Shown: positions 14,901 through 23,727 of the stretch, piece by piece
Layout: every line of letters begins with the position of its first letter
Numbering within the stretch: the first letter of the stretch is position 1
From: Clostridia bacterium
GTDB taxonomy: Bacteria; Bacillota_A; Clostridia; Oscillospirales; CAG-272
Direction: 5' to 3'
Assembly: GCA_017408625.1 (NCBI GenBank)
Contig: JAFQUG010000181.1
Location: forward strand, 1 to 27,107
DNA length: 27,107 bases
Notes under the pieces: generated by a model
Databases searched by the model: none
Seen by the model: the letters and a program-made list of their open reading frames with translations, nothing else
What the model was told of the DNA's origin: nothing
Made by a program: the position numbers and the translations under genes

Positions 14901-15624
14901 CATACAGCCACAGGCTGACATCCGCACGCTTTTTGGAGTCCATGAGCTCAATGGCACGCTTGGCCTTACCCGCTTCCTTTTCCAGAGGGCCGACCTGTGC
15001 CTGCACCTCGGAAAATACGTCCATGATACGAACCATATTTTCCTCAGCCTTGGCCAGCTTTCTCTCCGCCTCGTTTTTCTTATGGCGGTACTTGGCAATA
15101 CCCGAGGCGTCCTCAAAGGTGCTGCGTCGCTCGTCACTCTTACGGGATACCATTTCGGCAATACGACCCTGACCGATGATGGAATAACCGTCTCGGCCAA
15201 TACCCGTATTCATGAAAAGCTCGTAAATATCGCGCAGTCTGACCGCGCGGCGGTTGATAAAATATTCACTCTCACCCTGACGGAAATAACGTCTTGTGAC
15301 TGTTACCTCGTCGTAGGGGCAGTCCAAGCGTGCAAAGTCCCCCGTGTTGTCAAAGGTCACCGATACCTCGGCATAGCCCATGGGACGACGGCTGTCCGCA
15401 CCGCCGAAAATGACGTCCTCCATCTTGGTACCGCGCAGGGATTTGGACGAGATCTCACCCAGTACCCAACGCATTGCGTCCGCAATGTTGGACTTACCGC
15501 TTCCGTTGGGGCCGACGATGACGGTCACGCCCGCCTGCTCGCCCACCATGCCGTTGTCAAACACCAGCTTGGTTCTGTCCGGGAAGGACTTAAAGCCTTG
15601 CAATTCAATCGATTTTAAGTACAA
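11971..15624 (-). CDS. smc: Chromosome segregation ATPase SMC
   Basis: A 1217-residue condensin subunit that compacts and separates chromosomes together with ScpA and ScpB, neither of which is in the window. Walker A is GPNGSGKS at 38-45. Long coiled-coil arms flank a hinge at about residues 515-650 (YGPLSKVVSVDEKY through MGGSFTGGS). The C-terminal head has the ABC signature LSGGEQAFIGVALFFAI and Walker B FCILDEIEAALDE. The length is typical. The signature carries QAFIG where many SMCs have KALTA, a variation I judge natural. It starts 10 nt inside the radical SAM gene and ends 17 nt inside ftsY, so the three genes are tightly linked. Confidence 0.97.
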   Translation of the reverse strand: MYLKSIELQGFKSFPDRTKLVFDNGMVGEQAGVTVIVGPNGSGKSNIADAMRWVLGEISSKSLRGTKMEDVIFGGADSRRPMGYAEVSVTFDNTGDFARLDCPYDEVTVTRRYFRQGESEYFINRRAVRLRDIYELFMNTGIGRDGYSIIGQGRIAEMVSRKSDERRSTFEDASGIAKYRHKKNEAERKLAKAEENMVRIMDVFSEVQAQVGPLEKEAGKAKRAIELMDSKKRADVSLWLYDTERFRNEIAVAEDALKHSAFDLQTAEESLQAMEKQNDRLFEASQSNKMASEQLLTQIREQTQENHTLDSEFRVTESNIAHTKELIEATSSSMALSQKNMADEQAACGEHSARILALGEQNAKLEKEQADIADEIRTTRARIAVLEADIATALSDIREAEAEATDIRVRISVLENAKNSGSDRNSDILADMETYERALDALAKQSADKQKTIADYQKAIDEANAEIEEYHKKLTALNSSYGELSEQLSAGILRRDSARQRIQTFKHMEESFEGYANSVRYVMNRYAEGKITAYGGAPCGKIYGPLSKVVSVDEKYVTAIETALGANLQHIVVDDEETAKAAMYALKKGEAGRATFFPLTSMRASTPTPEMRDASGYRGYIAVADTLLDCDEKFRGVVSSLIGRTLIFDTIDNATAMAKALKYRVRVVTLDGQQINMGGSFTGGSVRQGSGVLGRAAEIKKLEETATACQKEIDKLQKQIDSLKQDIGDTTDDKASCEDRRELLGVLMSTESAQLEQINAKMDANNTLLEKMRADYEQIIAMSERYEEDLAVLQADERSAANMVKEITALRQKKDEQRLDLEDHVADLNDRMTAVIIKISETAKDTETEHTLLGVCRTRVDMYAEEIRASRERIISLEDMIEGYTVFQADNRQKYAAGQEKLQELNAKRAGIESDTMDFEKKLNEMNNRMREKMNQKEIIFREYTKCENKLANLRDELDKLSSKLWDDYEMTRADAIALGYPAITPETRREMVALQTECRNKLRAIGHVDLGAVEKYQDVKKRYDEMNEQITDLEKSRAETLKIIAELEAEMKAVFVESFNQINENFGRVFAELFGGGSAELSLSDPENILESGIEIKAAPPGKIIKNLMQLSGGEQAFIGVALFFAILKVNPTPFCILDEIEAALDEVNVERLAQYIKKYTDGTQFIMITHRRGTMAAATRLYGVTMPEHGISKVLTLDVNDIEKQKESNWDGIFG

Positions 15625-16643
15625 TGTTCCGTCTCCTTTTCTTGTAATGTCGGAACGGTACAGTCCGCAGCCACAAGGCGCAGCCCCTGTCCGAATTCCG
15701 CTCGGAGTCGCAAAAGATTCTGCCTGTGCTGACCGATCGCAACCGACAGCTCACGGGCAGGAATATATATTGTCTGCACGGGTGCGTCTGCGCCCGGCAG
15801 CAATTCTCTGAGTTTTTGGTAGTAAAGCTCACCGCGCACCATCTCTCCAATAGCGGGATGATTTGCGCCCGCAACGGCACACGCGGGATCGGACAAATTT
15901 TCCGAGGCACAAAGACCGATGCGGATCACGGGCACGCTGTTCGCTTCAAAGACGCGCAGCACCGCAGCACTGCGACACACCGCCTGCTCGGTTGAAAGCG
16001 GTATATATGCGTCTCTCTGCATCATCGCGCACAATTCGGTGTCGGCAAAGACTACCGTGGGATAGATACGTGCACCGCGCACGCCAAGCTCGCACAGTGC
16101 CCTCGCCGTTTGCACCTCGCTCTCTTCGGTGCTGCCCGGCAGACCGATCATCATCTGCCCGACCACGTCATAGCCCGCATCCGACAGCATACGGCAAGCC
16201 TTTGCTGCACTCTCTGCGTCATGTCCGCGCCCCGAGGCTGCAAGCACCGCGTCTTCCATGCTCTGCACGCCAAGCTCGACCGTACGCACACTGTAACGCG
16301 CAAGAATTTCCATGATCTCCTCTGAGATATAGTCGGGTCTTGTGGACATGCGAATGCCCACCACGCGCGCCTTGCCCGCAAGAGGCTCTTGCACATACCG
16401 CTCAGCCACGTCCAGAAGATAGACCATCAGATCGTGATCTATGCCTGTAAACGACCCACCGAAATAGGCAATCTCGGCCGTATCGTTCTCGCATGTCGTG
16501 GCAAGAGCGGCCGTGATCTGCGCGTCCACACCTGCAGGATCAAAGCTCTGTGCACCCGAAATACTGCGCTGATTGCAAAATACGCAGGTATGCGGGCAGC
16601 CGAGGTGCGGGATGAAGATCGGGATATTTAAGTGTCGGCTCAT
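15615..16643 (-). CDS. Elp3-like radical SAM protein without acetyltransferase domain
   Basis: A 342-residue radical SAM protein related to the N-terminal part of Elp3, the tRNA-modifying Elongator subunit. The cluster motif CPHTCVFC gives C16, C20 and C23, with CxxxCxxC spacing. It is followed by YFGGSFTGID, RMSTRPDYI, VELGVQSM, GQMMIGLPGSTEES and RIYPTVVF, which match the SAM and iron-sulphur core. The C-terminal GNAT domain of full Elp3 is missing, as in the short clostridial forms found beside rnc and smc. The reaction is not established; an RNA-modification role is a guess from relatives. It overlaps rnc by 4 nt and smc by 10 nt. Confidence 0.85.
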   Translation of the reverse strand: MSRHLNIPIFIPHLGCPHTCVFCNQRSISGAQSFDPAGVDAQITAALATTCENDTAEIAYFGGSFTGIDHDLMVYLLDVAERYVQEPLAGKARVVGIRMSTRPDYISEEIMEILARYSVRTVELGVQSMEDAVLAASGRGHDAESAAKACRMLSDAGYDVVGQMMIGLPGSTEESEVQTARALCELGVRGARIYPTVVFADTELCAMMQRDAYIPLSTEQAVCRSAAVLRVFEANSVPVIRIGLCASENLSDPACAVAGANHPAIGEMVRGELYYQKLRELLPGADAPVQTIYIPARELSVAIGQHRQNLLRLRAEFGQGLRLVAADCTVPTLQEKETEHCT

Positions 16644-17371
16644 GGCTGTACGCCAAACAGCTCCAGTGCCTGACGCGCGGCGCTTTGCTCCGCACGGCGC
16701 TTGGACTGGCCTTGACCGCGGCCGATCACGTTGGAATTGAGCCGTGCCTCGACCGTAAAGGTCTTTTGGTGATCGGGGCCGCTCTCGCCAACCGTAACGT
16801 ATTCCAAAAAGTCGCCCTCAGTCTGTTGCACAAACTGCTGAAGCAGCGTTTTATAGTCTCGGCTGCCTGCATTGCCGGCATTGGCGATTTCTCTTTGAAT
16901 AAAGGGCAAAAGCAGCTCGTTCACGCAAGCAAAGCCGCGCTCTCCCGCGTCCAGATAGATCGCGGCCAGCAAGGCCTCAAAGGCATCAGCCAGGATGGAC
17001 CTACGCTCTCTGCCGCGGTTCTTTTCCTCGCCCACACCCAAAAGCAGGTAATCACCAAGATGAATCTCATCGGCATACGAAGAAAGCGCACGCTCACAAA
17101 CAAGCTCTGCGCGCATACGCGTCAGTTCACCCTCGGCGAGATCGGAATAAACAGAATACAGATAGCGGCTGACCACCAGCGAAAGCACCGAATCGCCCAA
17201 AAATTCCAGACGCTCGTTGCAAAGCAGGTGATGATGCTTGTCCCCTTGCTCATTGGAATATGAGGAATGCGTCAGTGCTCTTTGCAGATATTGGGGATTT
17301 GTAAAACGGTATCCCAACGACTCTTCCAGCTGTATATAGGGTCTGGGATAGCTGTTCACAGGGTTGTTCAT
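16640..17371 (-). CDS. rnc: Ribonuclease III
   Basis: A 243-residue double-strand-specific endoribonuclease that processes rRNA precursors and structured mRNAs. The catalytic signature NERLEFLGDSVL is at 52-63, with E56 and D60. The second acidic pair lies in LADAFEALLAAIYLD (D129, E132). A double-stranded RNA-binding domain starts at DYKTLLQQFVQQ (about 172) and ends with GQGQSKRRAEQSAARQALE. ATG 17371 has AAAGGA a few bases upstream. The gene begins 24 nt after trmFO and overlaps the radical SAM gene by 4 nt. Rnc-smc-ftsY is a classic Firmicutes order. Confidence 0.97.
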   Translation of the reverse strand: MNNPVNSYPRPYIQLEESLGYRFTNPQYLQRALTHSSYSNEQGDKHHHLLCNERLEFLGDSVLSLVVSRYLYSVYSDLAEGELTRMRAELVCERALSSYADEIHLGDYLLLGVGEEKNRGRERRSILADAFEALLAAIYLDAGERGFACVNELLLPFIQREIANAGNAGSRDYKTLLQQFVQQTEGDFLEYVTVGESGPDHQKTFTVEARLNSNVIGRGQGQSKRRAEQSAARQALELFGVQP

Positions 17372-17395
17372 AGGGGTCCTTTCCCTGCCGCGGGA

Positions 17396-18727
17396 TCACT
17401 GATTGATCTCGGGCAGTAATTCTTGGATGGTAGCCATGGCAGTCTCAGCGATCACCGCATTTCTGGCTGCTTTGCCACCCTTGACCTTTTTCTCGGGCAT
17501 CTGAATGATGCCGAAGTTGGCGTTCATGGGCACAAACGAGCCCACGCTGCCGTTCTGCACGTAAAGTGCCATTGCTCCCGTCATAGTAGTTCTGGGCAGC
17601 ATGAGCGGTTGCATGCCTCTTGCGCGTCTTGATGCGTTGATACCCGCAACAAGTCCGGAGGCAGCCGATTCCACGTAGCCCTCCACGCCGGTCATCTGCC
17701 CCGCGAAATACACGTTGGGGTGGGACAGCATGGAATAATCTGCACAAAGCAGGCCGGGAGAATTCAGATATGTATTACGGTGCATGACACCGTAGCGCAA
17801 GAATTCTGCATTTTCAAGTCCGGGGATCAGGCGGAACACGCGACGCTGCTCCGGGAAGGTCAGGTGCGTCTGGAAGCCCACCAGGTTATACATGGTGCCC
17901 TCCTTGTTCTCCTTGCGCAGCTGCACCACCGCAAAGGATTCCTTTCCTACGCGCGGGTCGATCAGACCCACGGGCTTGAGAGGCCCGTAGCGCAGTGTAT
18001 CATAGCCGCGGCGCGCCATGACCTCTACGGGCATGCAGCCCTCAAACACCGTCAGATCCTTCTGGGTCTCGCGGTCAAATTCCTTGAGTGCCGCCTCCTC
18101 TGCCGAGACAAGCGCTCTATAAAAGGCGTCGTATTGCTCGCGCGTCATGGGGCAGTTGATATAGTCCGCGTCTCCCTTGTCATAGCGGGAGGCAAAAAAC
18201 GCAATATCCATATTGATGCTTTCCGCATCCACGATGGGTGCGGCTGCGTCAAAGAAGTGCAATCCGCCGCAGCCAAGCTCATCACGAATATAGGCGGCCA
18301 TAGGATCACTGGTCAAAGGTCCCGTGGCAATGACCGTCACACCGTCGTCGGGCAAGCAATCGCACTCAGCCTCGATCACCTCAATATTCGGGTGATTACG
18401 GATATGATCGGTAATGTACTCGGAAAACAGCACTCTGTCTACGGCCAGTGCCGAGCCTGCGGGCACGCGTGTCGCGTCCGCTGCCTGCATGATCAGCGAA
18501 TTCATGGCGCGCATCTCCTCTTTGAGCAGGCCGACTGCATTGGACGTTGCATCCGAGCGCAACGAGTTGGAGCAGACCAGCTCGCCAAAGGTGGGCGCAT
18601 GGTGCGCGGGGGTGTACTTGATCGGCTTCATCTCATAGAGCCTGACCCTGACTCCGCGCTCGGCAGCCTGCCATGCAGCCTCACTGCCTGCAAGTCCTGC
18701 GCCGAGGATCGAAATATATTCTGCCAT
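17396..18727 (-). CDS. trmFO: Folate-dependent tRNA (uracil-54-C5)-methyltransferase TrmFO
   Basis: A 443-residue flavoprotein that makes ribothymidine at position 54 of tRNA using methylenetetrahydrofolate as carbon donor. The FAD-binding GAGLAGSEAAW is at 9-19. FGELVCSNSLRSDA holds C52, and FEGCMPVEVMA holds C231, corresponding to the two cysteines known to act in the Bacillus enzyme. The family end PEKKVKGGKAARN is also present. The start codon overlaps the topA stop codon by one base (TAATG), so the two are translationally coupled. DprA-topA-trmFO order matches Bacillus smf-topA-gid. Confidence 0.97.
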   Translation of the reverse strand: MAEYISILGAGLAGSEAAWQAAERGVRVRLYEMKPIKYTPAHHAPTFGELVCSNSLRSDATSNAVGLLKEEMRAMNSLIMQAADATRVPAGSALAVDRVLFSEYITDHIRNHPNIEVIEAECDCLPDDGVTVIATGPLTSDPMAAYIRDELGCGGLHFFDAAAPIVDAESINMDIAFFASRYDKGDADYINCPMTREQYDAFYRALVSAEEAALKEFDRETQKDLTVFEGCMPVEVMARRGYDTLRYGPLKPVGLIDPRVGKESFAVVQLRKENKEGTMYNLVGFQTHLTFPEQRRVFRLIPGLENAEFLRYGVMHRNTYLNSPGLLCADYSMLSHPNVYFAGQMTGVEGYVESAASGLVAGINASRRARGMQPLMLPRTTMTGAMALYVQNGSVGSFVPMNANFGIIQMPEKKVKGGKAARNAVIAETAMATIQELLPEINQ

Positions 18728-21024
18728 TATGCCTCAACCTCGCCGGTCATTTCCTTCTCTGTTGCCTCTCTTGTGTATCCGCAGGCCTTATCGTGGCAAA
18801 CGATGAGCGCCTTGCCCTTCTTGCGGAACAGTGTGCCGCCGCAGCTCGGGCACTTCTCTGCTACGGGCATATCCCAGGACGAAAAATCACAAGCGGGATA
18901 CTTCTCACAGCTGTAGAACACGGTCTTATTTCTGCCGTATTTCATGACCACCTTGCTTGCACACTTGGGACAAGGAACACCAATATCCTTGGTTCTGGGC
19001 TTGGTGAATGCACAGGTGGGATAGTTTGCACATGCGTAGAAGCTGCCGTATCTGCCCGAGCGCAGCACCATATCGCCGCCGCACTTCTCGCACTTGAAAT
19101 CGGCCACCACGACCTTCTTCTCGCTCTGTTCGCCCTCTGCCTTTTCGGTAGACTTGCCCCCGTTGAGCGGCTTGGTATTCTTACAGGTGGGATAGTTGGG
19201 GCAAGCGGCAAACTTGCCAAATCGACCGTTCTTGACGATCATGGTCGCACCGCACTTGTCGCAGATGATATCGGTCTTTTCCACGGGCAGCTCGTAGCTT
19301 GTATCCGCAAGTGCCTTTTCTGCACTTTCCAGCTGACCCGAAAAATCCTTCCAGAACTTTTCAAGCACGCTGTTCATCTCGGTGCTTCCCTTTTCGATCG
19401 AGTCGAGATCGCTTTCCATGCGAGCGGTAAAGCGGTAGTCCACGATCGAGTGGAAATTGTCCTCCATGAGCTTGGTCGTCACCTCACCGTAAGCGGTGGG
19501 AAGCAGAGACTTACCATCACGGGACACATAATTTTTTGAAATATTTGCAATGATGGTCGGATAGGTGGAGGGGCGTCCGATGCCCATTTCCTCCAGGTTC
19601 TTGACCAGCGTTGCCTCGGTATAGCGAGCAGGGGGCTCGGTGAAATGGCACGCGGGAACGACCTCGTCGCTGCTCCACGCCTGCCCCTTCTGCATATCGG
19701 GCAGACGGATGTCGCTCATCTGATCGGGGTCATTTTCGTCCGCCTTTTCGTCGGTAGCCTCCTCGTACATGACCATATAGCCGGGGAATGTCACGGTATA
19801 GCCGCCCGTGCGGAAGATATAGCCCCGGCAGGTAAAGTCCACGCTCAGAGTTGCCAGCTCTGCGGACTGCATCTGGCTTGCAACAAATCTTTCCCAGATC
19901 AGCTTGTAAAGGCGGTACTGGTCGGGAGTCAGATATTTGCGGATCTTGGCAGGCTCCAGATCAACCTTGGTCGGACGGATGGCTTCGTGTGCATCCTGCG
20001 CGCCCGCCTTGACCTTGTAGGTTCTGGGGGTTGCGGGACAGTACTGCTCACCGTACTTGCCTGCGATATATGCCAGTGCTGCGCCCTGTGCCTCCTCGGA
20101 GATACGCAAGGAGTCGGTACGCATATAAGAGATCAGACCCTGTGCGCCACCGTTTTCCGAGCCGACATTGATACCCTCGTAAAGCTCCTGCGCCACGCGC
20201 ATGATTCTCTGAGACTGGAAGCCCAGCTTACGCGAAGCCTCCTGCATCATGGTCGAGGTGGTAAAGGGCGGTGCGGGTGCCTTATGTCTGGTGGCACGCT
20301 TGACGTCTGCAACCGTGAAGATCTTTCCCTGTACGGCATCCACAACCGTCTTTGCCTCTGTCTGAGAGGTCAGCTTGACCTTGCCGTTTTGGTCACCCCA
20401 GAAGCGGGCCAGCACTCCCGCACCCTGCTCGGTATGCAAATGCGCCGCAATGGTCCAGTATTCCTCGGGCACAAATGCACGGATCTCGTTTTCTCTTTCC
20501 ACGATCATCTTGGTCGCAACGCTCTGTACGCGGCCTGCGGAAAGACCGGGCTTCACATTCTTCCAGAGTAAGGGGCTGATCTTATAGCCCACGATTCTGT
20601 CCACGATGCGGCGCGCTCTTTGCGAATCGACCAGATCCATATCGATTTGTCTGGGCTGCTTGATGGCTGCCTTGACTGCGGTCTTGGTGACCTCGTTGAA
20701 GGTCACACGCTGGGTCTTTTCCACGGGAATGCCCAAAACTGCCGCAAGATGCCAGGAGATGGCCTCGCCCTCGCGGTCAGGGTCGGTTGCAAGGAACACC
20801 TTGGATGCATGCTTTGCTTCCTTACGGATCTCCTTGATCAAGTCTCCCTTGCCGCGCACGTTGATATAGTGGGCGTCAAAGCCGTTTTCAATATCCACGG
20901 CCAGCGTGCTCTTGGGCAGGTCACGCACGTGCCCCTTGGAGGCAATGACCTTATAGTTAGAACCAAGGTAGCCCTTGATGGTTGTTGCTTTGGAGGGTGA
21001 CTCCACAATTACCAGATTTGCCAT
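18727..21024 (-). CDS. topA: DNA topoisomerase I
   Basis: A 765-residue type IA topoisomerase that relaxes negative supercoils. The TOPRIM domain runs from VIVESPSKATTIKGYL to DPDREGEA (81-88). The catalytic tyrosine is Y300 in GLISYMRTDSLRIS, and VGYKISPLLWKNVKPGLSAGRVQ lies before it. The C terminus has four zinc ribbons starting CDKCGATM, CEKCGGDM, CPKCASKV and CPSCGGTL; the last is shortened. The start MANLVIVESP is standard; its AAAGGA is further away than usual (about 14 nt), so initiation may be modest. It is preceded by a 51-nt gap after dprA with no clear promoter. Confidence 0.97.
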   Translation of the reverse strand: MANLVIVESPSKATTIKGYLGSNYKVIASKGHVRDLPKSTLAVDIENGFDAHYINVRGKGDLIKEIRKEAKHASKVFLATDPDREGEAISWHLAAVLGIPVEKTQRVTFNEVTKTAVKAAIKQPRQIDMDLVDSQRARRIVDRIVGYKISPLLWKNVKPGLSAGRVQSVATKMIVERENEIRAFVPEEYWTIAAHLHTEQGAGVLARFWGDQNGKVKLTSQTEAKTVVDAVQGKIFTVADVKRATRHKAPAPPFTTSTMMQEASRKLGFQSQRIMRVAQELYEGINVGSENGGAQGLISYMRTDSLRISEEAQGAALAYIAGKYGEQYCPATPRTYKVKAGAQDAHEAIRPTKVDLEPAKIRKYLTPDQYRLYKLIWERFVASQMQSAELATLSVDFTCRGYIFRTGGYTVTFPGYMVMYEEATDEKADENDPDQMSDIRLPDMQKGQAWSSDEVVPACHFTEPPARYTEATLVKNLEEMGIGRPSTYPTIIANISKNYVSRDGKSLLPTAYGEVTTKLMEDNFHSIVDYRFTARMESDLDSIEKGSTEMNSVLEKFWKDFSGQLESAEKALADTSYELPVEKTDIICDKCGATMIVKNGRFGKFAACPNYPTCKNTKPLNGGKSTEKAEGEQSEKKVVVADFKCEKCGGDMVLRSGRYGSFYACANYPTCAFTKPRTKDIGVPCPKCASKVVMKYGRNKTVFYSCEKYPACDFSSWDMPVAEKCPSCGGTLFRKKGKALIVCHDKACGYTREATEKEMTGEVEA

Positions 21025-21075
21025 AAAACTATCTATTTTCCTTTCCGTAAACGGTATATTATTTTCGAAGTGAGA

Positions 21076-22371
21076 TTATTTGCGCACGTAAAGTCCGCCG
21101 GGCAGAGACTGCAGAAGACCCTTGATCTCAAACATGGTCAGCGCGGTCATGACCTCGTGCGTGGGGTATCCGCAGCGTACCAGCCAATCGGCCGAGATCG
21201 CCTTATCCAGCGGAATTTGCGCGAACATGTCGCGCTGCTTTTGAGAAAACGCCTCCAGAGCCTTGGCGGAATCGTCCTGCCTTACTTGAGGCTCGGGCGC
21301 ATTCTGCTTGGGTTCGGATTTGGGTTCCGGTTTGGTTGCCTTTTTCTCTCGCTCCTGCTCGTCTCGCACCTGCTTGACGCTCTTGGCGGGCGCTTCACCG
21401 ACAGGCAGCCCGACACCGTACCGCGCAAAGGCTGCGGGATCGGGATCGGAACGCTCCTGCGCGCGCATCAATCTTGCGCTGTCCACGCTGTCGCGATACA
21501 GGAACGCGTAATTCTGGAGCACGTCACGCGCACCCAGTACAACGGCTGCACCGTCACGGATGAGCTGATTGGTGCCCGAGGTGTTGGGATCACCTACGTT
21601 GCCGGGAACGGCGTAAATATCCTTTCCCTGCGCAATGGCTTCCCTTGCGGTGATCAGAGCACCGCTGCCGAGATCGGCTTCAACCACCACAGTCCCCGCG
21701 CCAAGGCCGCTGATAATACGGTTGCGCAGCGGAAAATGGTAGCCTCTTGGCGGAGTGGAGGGCGGGAATTCGGTGATAACCAGGCCACGCTCCGCAATTG
21801 CGTGCATCAGCCTGTCATGCTGACGGGGATACGGCACGTCAATACCGCAGCCCAATACCGCAACGGTACATCCCTTGGCCGAAAGTGCACCCACGGCACA
21901 CGCTGCGTCCACACCGAGTGCCATACCGCTGACGATCACAACGCCCGTGCTTGCCAGCTCATAGGCTATTCTATACGCCATTTCCTTGCCATATTCACTC
22001 ATACTGCGCGTGCCCACCATGCTGATGAACAGCTGCTTTTCAAAATCGGGCAGCTTACCCTTATAATACAGCACACACGGCGGTGCCTTGATGGCACGCA
22101 ACGTAGAGGGATAGGAGGAATCGGCATAGCACAGAATCCCCACACCGCTCTTCTGACAAAACTCCAAAATGCCGTACGCCTCGTCCAAGGACTTATTGCA
22201 CAGCCTTCCCTTGAAGCTGTCGCTGATGTCCAGCGTGTCGATCTCGCTGTCCTCTGCTCTGAAAAGCGCATACGCGGAGCCGAACTGCTCAAGCAGCGAC
22301 ACGTATTCGGAATTGGCAATGCCGGCGCAAAGCGACAGCCACACCGAGAATAATGTTTCGTCTCTGTTCAT
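21076..22371 (-). CDS. dprA: DNA-processing protein DprA (Smf)
   Basis: A 431-residue protein that binds incoming single-stranded DNA and loads RecA during natural transformation; it is widespread even in species not known to transform. The Rossmann-like core is plain: MVGTRSMSEYGKEMA, SGMALGVDAACAVGAL, AVLGCGIDVPYP, FPLRNRIISGL, VEADLGSGALITAREA, and AVPGN. A proline- and lysine-rich linker leads to a C-terminal winged-helix domain (DKAISADWLVRCG to the end). ATG 22371 is chosen over ATG 22389 because AAAGGGG lies 8 nt before it. It follows the methyltransferase gene by about 25 nt. Confidence 0.95.
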   Translation of the reverse strand: MNRDETLFSVWLSLCAGIANSEYVSLLEQFGSAYALFRAEDSEIDTLDISDSFKGRLCNKSLDEAYGILEFCQKSGVGILCYADSSYPSTLRAIKAPPCVLYYKGKLPDFEKQLFISMVGTRSMSEYGKEMAYRIAYELASTGVVIVSGMALGVDAACAVGALSAKGCTVAVLGCGIDVPYPRQHDRLMHAIAERGLVITEFPPSTPPRGYHFPLRNRIISGLGAGTVVVEADLGSGALITAREAIAQGKDIYAVPGNVGDPNTSGTNQLIRDGAAVVLGARDVLQNYAFLYRDSVDSARLMRAQERSDPDPAAFARYGVGLPVGEAPAKSVKQVRDEQEREKKATKPEPKSEPKQNAPEPQVRQDDSAKALEAFSQKQRDMFAQIPLDKAISADWLVRCGYPTHEVMTALTMFEIKGLLQSLPGGLYVRK

Positions 22372-22396
22372 ACAATCGACCCCTTTCATTTTCTGA

Positions 22397-23251
22397 TCAA
22401 TTGCCTCTTGTCATTTCCCACATCAGCACAGAGGCTGCGACCGATGCGTTGAGAGATTCGGCATTTCCTGCCATGGGAATATAGACCTTTTCACAGCACG
22501 CCTGCAGCATAAGGGAAGAAAGACCGTGTCCCTCATTGCCGATCACGACACAATCCGTGCGATCAAAGGAAAAGCTTCCAAGCTGCTTTGCATGCTCATC
22601 CAGAGCTGCCGCATATACGCGTCTGCCCTTGCTTTGCAGAATTTCAACCGCCGCGGGCAGGTCGTCCACGCGCAGAATCCTCTGAGAGAACAGCGTACCC
22701 ATCGCGCCACGCAGCGTTTTGGGATTATACAGATCAGCACAGTCACCGCTCAAGATCAACCACTCAATCCCAAAGGCAAATGCGGTACGCACCACCGTGC
22801 CCACGTTGCCCGGGTCCCTGAGCGACTCGCACAGTAAAATCCTGCCGCTCTGGGGAGAAGCCAGCTGCAAAAGATCCTCCCTGCTACTATTTATTGTAGC
22901 GATTTTATGAAATTTGTCAATATACTTTGCTACACATATGATGCCCTCGGGTGCATTTTCGTCCGAAATTTTGAGAAAAAGATCGTGCGAAAGCGTCAAA
23001 ATCCGGGCGTTTGCAGCGTCAAGCCCAAAGCCGTACAACGCCTTGGCCTTGCTATCCAGCGCCTCGGTAAGCGTCACATCCAGCAAAATAAACGCTATCT
23101 CCACGCCTCGCAAAATAGCCTCGCAGTATAGCTTGACACCGTCAAAACGCAGTAATTTTTCGCTCTCGCGGTGCTTTTTTTCCTGTAGCTTAGCTGCCAG
23201 AGTGACGTATCTGTTTTGTCTGGACGTGATGATCATGGGGGTCTGATCCAT
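22397..23251 (-). CDS. TrmH (SpoU) family RNA 2'-O-methyltransferase
   Basis: A 284-residue knotted SPOUT methyltransferase that probably methylates a ribose in rRNA using S-adenosylmethionine. The three motifs are visible: ESLRDPGNVGTVVRTA, VVIGNEGHGLS, and IPMAGNAESLNASVAASVL. The N-terminal substrate-binding domain begins ITSRQNRYVTLAAKL and contains LLRFDGVKLYCEAI. ATG 23251 has GGAGG 8 nt upstream; the longer frame from 23299 would start inside the terminator region and is rejected. It is close to the RlmB/TsnR-like proteins often annotated near rplT, but the exact nucleotide target is not readable from sequence. Confidence 0.92.
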   Translation of the reverse strand: MDQTPMIITSRQNRYVTLAAKLQEKKHRESEKLLRFDGVKLYCEAILRGVEIAFILLDVTLTEALDSKAKALYGFGLDAANARILTLSHDLFLKISDENAPEGIICVAKYIDKFHKIATINSSREDLLQLASPQSGRILLCESLRDPGNVGTVVRTAFAFGIEWLILSGDCADLYNPKTLRGAMGTLFSQRILRVDDLPAAVEILQSKGRRVYAAALDEHAKQLGSFSFDRTDCVVIGNEGHGLSSLMLQACCEKVYIPMAGNAESLNASVAASVLMWEMTRGN

Positions 23252-23301
23252 CAAAAAAACCTCCGTTTTCAAGTGTTTTTTCCACACCATTAAATGCAAC
23301 A

Positions 23302-23332
23302 GGGGATGCCTGCGTCACGCGCGGGCATCCCC
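23302..23332 (-). terminator. Terminator hairpin after rplT
   Basis: A 9-bp GC-rich inverted repeat GGGGATGCC (23302-23310) with GGCATCCCC (23324-23332) lies 10 nt past the rplT stop codon. The tail on the minus strand (TGTTGCATTTAATGG) is only weakly T-rich, so some transcripts may continue into the methyltransferase gene, for which I see no clear promoter of its own. Confidence 0.65.
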
Positions 23333-23341
23333 AATATGCAA

Positions 23342-23695
23342 TTACAGAGCAGCCTTAGCCTGCTCGCACAGAGCGGTGAATGCAGCGGGATCGCTGATTG
23401 CGATCTCAGACAGCATCTTTCTGTTCAGGGTTACGTTAGCCTTCTTCAGACCGTTCATGAAGGTGGAGTAGTTCATGCCGTTTGCCTTGCAAGCTGCGGA
23501 AATTCTGGTGATCCACAGACGACGGAAGTCTCTCTTCTTCATCTTTCTGCCGGCGAATGCGTAGTTGCCGGACTTCATGACTGCTTGCTTAGCCATCTTG
23601 AAGTGCTTGGATTTTGCACCCCAGTAGCCCTTTGCAGCCTTCAGAATTTTATTTCTTCTCTTACGCGCCATCATCGCGCCCTTAACTCTTGCCAT
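23342..23695 (-). CDS. rplT: Large-subunit ribosomal protein L20
   Basis: A 117-residue basic protein that binds 23S rRNA early in 50S assembly and in several bacteria also represses its own operon. The N-terminal [20 protein letters not shown] extension and [13 protein letters not shown] are standard. AAGGAGG lies 8 nt before the ATG. It is the third gene of infC-rpmI-rplT and, by family knowledge, the likely regulator acting on the leader upstream of infC. Confidence 0.98.
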   Translation of the reverse strand: MARVKGAMMARKRRNKILKAAKGYWGAKSKHFKMAKQAVMKSGNYAFAGRKMKKRDFRRLWITRISAACKANGMNYSTFMNGLKKANVTLNRKMLSEIAISDPAAFTALCEQAKAAL

Positions 23696-23727
23696 TTTCT
23701 TATCCTCCTTCTGCTAATTTCTTCCGA

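Noticed and set aside
12916..15618. Open frame of 900 codons on the plus strand
   Set aside because: It lies wholly opposite smc, has no recognisable domain or ribosome binding site, and is explained by codon bias of the real gene.
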